Below, in pieces: positions 13,477 to 15,229 of a stretch of DNA of 15,229 bases. A program made the position numbers and the translations under genes. Below the pieces are notes generated by a model. The model had not been told where the DNA came from and searched no databases. It saw nothing but the letters and a program-made list of their open reading frames with translations. Every line of letters starts with the position of its first letter. The first letter of the stretch is position 1. Source of the stretch: Prevotella sp. (GTDB lineage: Bacteria; Bacteroidota; Bacteroidia; Bacteroidales; Bacteroidaceae); assembly GCA_017430675.1 (NCBI GenBank), contig JAFRMM010000177.1, forward strand, positions 1 to 15,229. The letters are read 5' to 3'.

Positions 13477-14658
13477 ATGAGACTATACTTAACTATACTT
13501 CTTCTTCTGTCAATGACCATATCGGCGACGGCCCAGCGGAGGCAGTTGCAGGAGGCACGTGTGATCCTGAAGGGCGACAAGGACTATGACAAGGCGGAGA
13601 AACTGATGACCGACCTGCTGAAGGACTCGGCGAACCTCTCTAACGCGCGTATATATGATATGTGGCTCCTGGCTGTGGAGAAACAATACCTGCAGGTCAA
13701 CGAGCGGATGTACAAGAAGCAGCAGGTGGATACCACCCACTTCTTCGAACTGACAAGGCGGATGTTCGACATCGGCATGCGACTGGACTCGCTCGACATG
13801 CAGCCTGACAAGAAGGGAAGGGTGAGCCTCCAGTACCGTAAGGACAATGCCCAGAAACTGGCATCGTACAGGCCGAACCTGTTCTATGGCGGCACGTACC
13901 ATCTGAGGAAGGGTGACCTGGAGACGGCCTACAACTTCTTCGAGCGCTATATGGACTGCGACCGTCAGCCGTTGTTCACGGGCTATGATCTGCTGGCGAC
14001 GGATCAGCGCATGGGCGAGGTGGCCTACTGGGCCACGTACTGCGGCTACAGGATGAACGACCCCGTGCGCACCCTGCGCCATGCCCAACTGGCGAAGCGC
14101 GATACGGTGAAGTTGGAGCATACCCTGCAATACATCGCTGAGTCCTGGCGGGCGCTGAACGATCAGGGGCAGTACGTCGAGACACTGCGCGAGGGCTTCG
14201 GGCATTTCCCGAAGTCGGTGTATTTCTTTCCCAGGCTGATGGACTGCTACTCGTCGAAGGGGAACTACGGGAAGGCGCTGGCCGTGGCCGACGAGGCGCT
14301 GGCGACGGATAGTGTGAACACGCTGTTCCTCCTGGCGAAATCGACCATGCTGCTGAACCTTGGGCGCTATGCGGAGTGCCTGGACGACAGCCAGCGGCTC
14401 ATCGCCCTCAATGATCAGGCGGCAGAGGCCTACTACAATGCGGGGACAGCCTGTCTGAACATCGCCCTGAAGATGGATTCGCGCAAGTACAAGAAGCAGA
14501 TCACGAAGATGTACCAGAAGGCGCTGCCCTATATGGAGACTTACCGCCAACTGGCGCCGCAGGAAGTGGAGAAATGGGGACCGGCGCTCTATCGCATCTA
14601 CTTCAACCTGAACATGGGGAAGAAGTTTGATGAGATTGACAAAATCTTAAAGAAATAA
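13477..14658 (+). CDS. Exported TPR-repeat protein
   Basis: A 393-residue protein with a cleavable signal peptide (MRLYLTILLLLSMTISATAQ) and no lipobox, so probably periplasmic. The mature part is all-helical with tetratricopeptide-like units, clearest at LFYGGTYHLRKGDLETAYNFFERYM (about 135-159), YFFPRLMDCYSSKGNYGKALAVADEALATD (about 248-277), LFLLAKSTMLLNLGRYAECLDDSQRLIALN and AEAYYNAGTACLNIALKMD. These repeats normally hold partner proteins; the partner is unknown. The 48-nt distance from the glucosaminidase gene, with no promoter motif between, suggests one transcript and a possible role in wall or envelope assembly. No sequence like a classical terminator follows; the next promoter begins within 45 nt. 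Confidence 0.85.
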   Translation: MRLYLTILLLLSMTISATAQRRQLQEARVILKGDKDYDKAEKLMTDLLKDSANLSNARIYDMWLLAVEKQYLQVNERMYKKQQVDTTHFFELTRRMFDIGMRLDSLDMQPDKKGRVSLQYRKDNAQKLASYRPNLFYGGTYHLRKGDLETAYNFFERYMDCDRQPLFTGYDLLATDQRMGEVAYWATYCGYRMNDPVRTLRHAQLAKRDTVKLEHTLQYIAESWRALNDQGQYVETLREGFGHFPKSVYFFPRLMDCYSSKGNYGKALAVADEALATDSVNTLFLLAKSTMLLNLGRYAECLDDSQRLIALNDQAAEAYYNAGTACLNIALKMDSRKYKKQITKMYQKALPYMETYRQLAPQEVEKWGPALYRIYFNLNMGKKFDEIDKILKK

Positions 14659-14663
14659 AAAAG

Positions 14664-14673
14664 TTTCGCGAAA
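14664..14673. repeat. Perfect 10-bp palindrome upstream of the sugar-phosphate mutase gene
   Basis: TTTCGCGAAA is a perfect palindrome 5 nt after the TPR stop codon and 26 nt upstream of the -7 element at 14700. Its place at or just above the -33 region would suit an operator, but it is short and may be chance. Confidence 0.3.
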
Positions 14674-14699
14674 GTCGTACAAGTTTGCGGTTTTATTCC

Positions 14700-14707
14700 T
14701 ATCTTTG
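14700..14707 (+). promoter_or_regulatory. Putative -7 element for the phospho-sugar mutase gene
   Basis: TATCTTTG fits TAnnTTTG. The ATG at 14754 is 46 nt downstream. A TTTG at 14684-14687 is too close (12 nt) to be a standard -33 element; no better one is evident. Confidence 0.5.
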
Positions 14708-14753
14708 TGGATTAGAATATTATTAACGTCTAAAACATAAAATAGGAACAACT

Positions 14754-15229
14754 ATGGCAGACAATGCTCAACTGATTGCTCAGTGCGAGGCACGGGCTAA
14801 GGAATGGCTTTCTCCGGCCTTTGACGAGGAGACAAGAAAAGAAGTTCAGGCTATGCTCGATAATGCCGACAAGACGGCTCTTATCGACGCCTTCTATCAG
14901 AATCTGGAGTTTGGAACGGGTGGTCTGCGCGGCATCATGGGCGCAGGCACGAACCGCATGAACAAGTACATCGTGGGTATGGCTACCCAGGGATTCGCCA
15001 ATTATATCCTGAAGGCATTCCCCGGCAAGCAGTGCTCCGTGGTGGTGGGTCACGACTGTCGTAACAACGGCCGTATGTTCGCCGAGACCGTCGCCGACAT
15101 CTTCTCGGCCAATGGCATCAAGGTGTATCTCTTCGAGAGCCTCCGTCCGACGCCTGAGATCTCCTTCGCCATCCGTCAACTCGGCTGTCAGGCTGGTGTG
15201 AATGTGACGGCTTCGCACAACCCGAAGGA
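14754..15229 (+). CDS. Phosphoglucomutase/phosphomannomutase family enzyme, N-terminal 158 codons (runs off right edge)
   Basis: The frame opens at ATG 14754 (MADNAQLIAQCEARAKEWLS) and is still open at the window edge. It shows alpha-D-phosphohexomutase blocks in order: FGTGGLRGIMGAGTNRMN (about 53-70), VVVGHDCRNNGRMFAETVADIFSANGIKVYLF (about 97-128), RPTPEISFAIRQL and the phosphoserine loop VTASHNPK, with active-site Ser154. In this family the Ser phosphate shuttles between C1 and C6 of hexose phosphates. The long N-terminal helix before FGTGGLRG and the 'E-F-GTGGLRG' form suggest the larger (about 580-residue) phosphoglucomutase/phosphomannomutase type common in Bacteroidetes. Substrate choice cannot be settled from the N-terminus alone. 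It is preceded by its own -7 element. Confidence 0.93.
   Translation, partial: MADNAQLIAQCEARAKEWLSPAFDEETRKEVQAMLDNADKTALIDAFYQNLEFGTGGLRGIMGAGTNRMNKYIVGMATQGFANYILKAFPGKQCSVVVGHDCRNNGRMFAETVADIFSANGIKVYLFESLRPTPEISFAIRQLGCQAGVNVTASHNPK

Noticed and set aside
13510..14550. A 346-codon minus-strand frame opposite the TPR gene
   Set aside because: The plus-strand product has a signal peptide and repeat pattern; the antisense product has neither and is Leu/Val/Arg/His-rich like other shadows.

Overview
The window looks like chromosomal DNA from a Bacteroidales bacterium, most likely Prevotella or a close relative. The evidence is the gene content: a DUF4270 lipoprotein, a truncated glycogen-synthase-like protein, a Bacteroides-type dipeptidyl peptidase III with an HECLGH zinc motif, a fur-purA-hisS block, and glucosaminidase-LysM and TPR proteins. 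Several genes also have Bacteroidetes-type promoters (TAnnTTTG at -7), short leaders and little or no Shine-Dalgarno sequence. Exported proteins carry short lipoboxes, and one has an acidic run after the lipobox Cys. No rRNA, tRNA, CRISPR array, transposase or phage gene was seen.

Layout. Positions 1-2387 form a leftward operon: a GT5-fold 'glycogen synthase' N-domain protein, a DUF4270 lipoprotein, and the start of a small charged protein that runs off the left edge. A 305-nt AT-rich divergent region (2388-2692) holds promoters for both sides. Positions 2693-5727 form a rightward operon: a small AraC-type HTH protein, a cytoplasmic DPP III, and an AlkD-like HEAT-repeat protein that lacks the usual catalytic residues. 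Positions 5789-9445 hold a Fur-family regulator, purA and hisS, then a two-segment membrane protein; gaps between them are 0-8 nt, so they are probably one transcript. Positions 9446-10025 have no convincing gene. They contain a 392-bp composite repeat: two inverted copies of a 50-nt hairpin element enclosing a 21-bp tandem array and a 22-bp-period direct repeat. Positions 10026-11970 hold an N-terminal-rubredoxin ('reverse') rubrerythrin and a beta-helix-like lipoprotein whose start codon lies inside a terminator-like hairpin. The cytidine deaminase gene (cdd) is convergent with the lipoprotein gene and divergent from a cell-wall glucosaminidase gene, which is followed by a TPR protein gene. 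The window ends inside a phospho-sugar mutase gene that begins at 14754.

Most of the window is conserved core metabolism and envelope function: purine synthesis, histidyl-tRNA charging, peroxide defence, pyrimidine salvage, peptidoglycan turnover and hexose-phosphate interconversion. The least explained parts are the inverted-hairpin and tandem-repeat cassette at 9463-9854, the hairpin over the lipoprotein start at 10605-10639, and two proteins that keep a family fold but have lost expected active-site residues (the GT5-like and AlkD-like proteins). I did not find a clear new multi-gene system; the repeat cassette is the best candidate for something undescribed.
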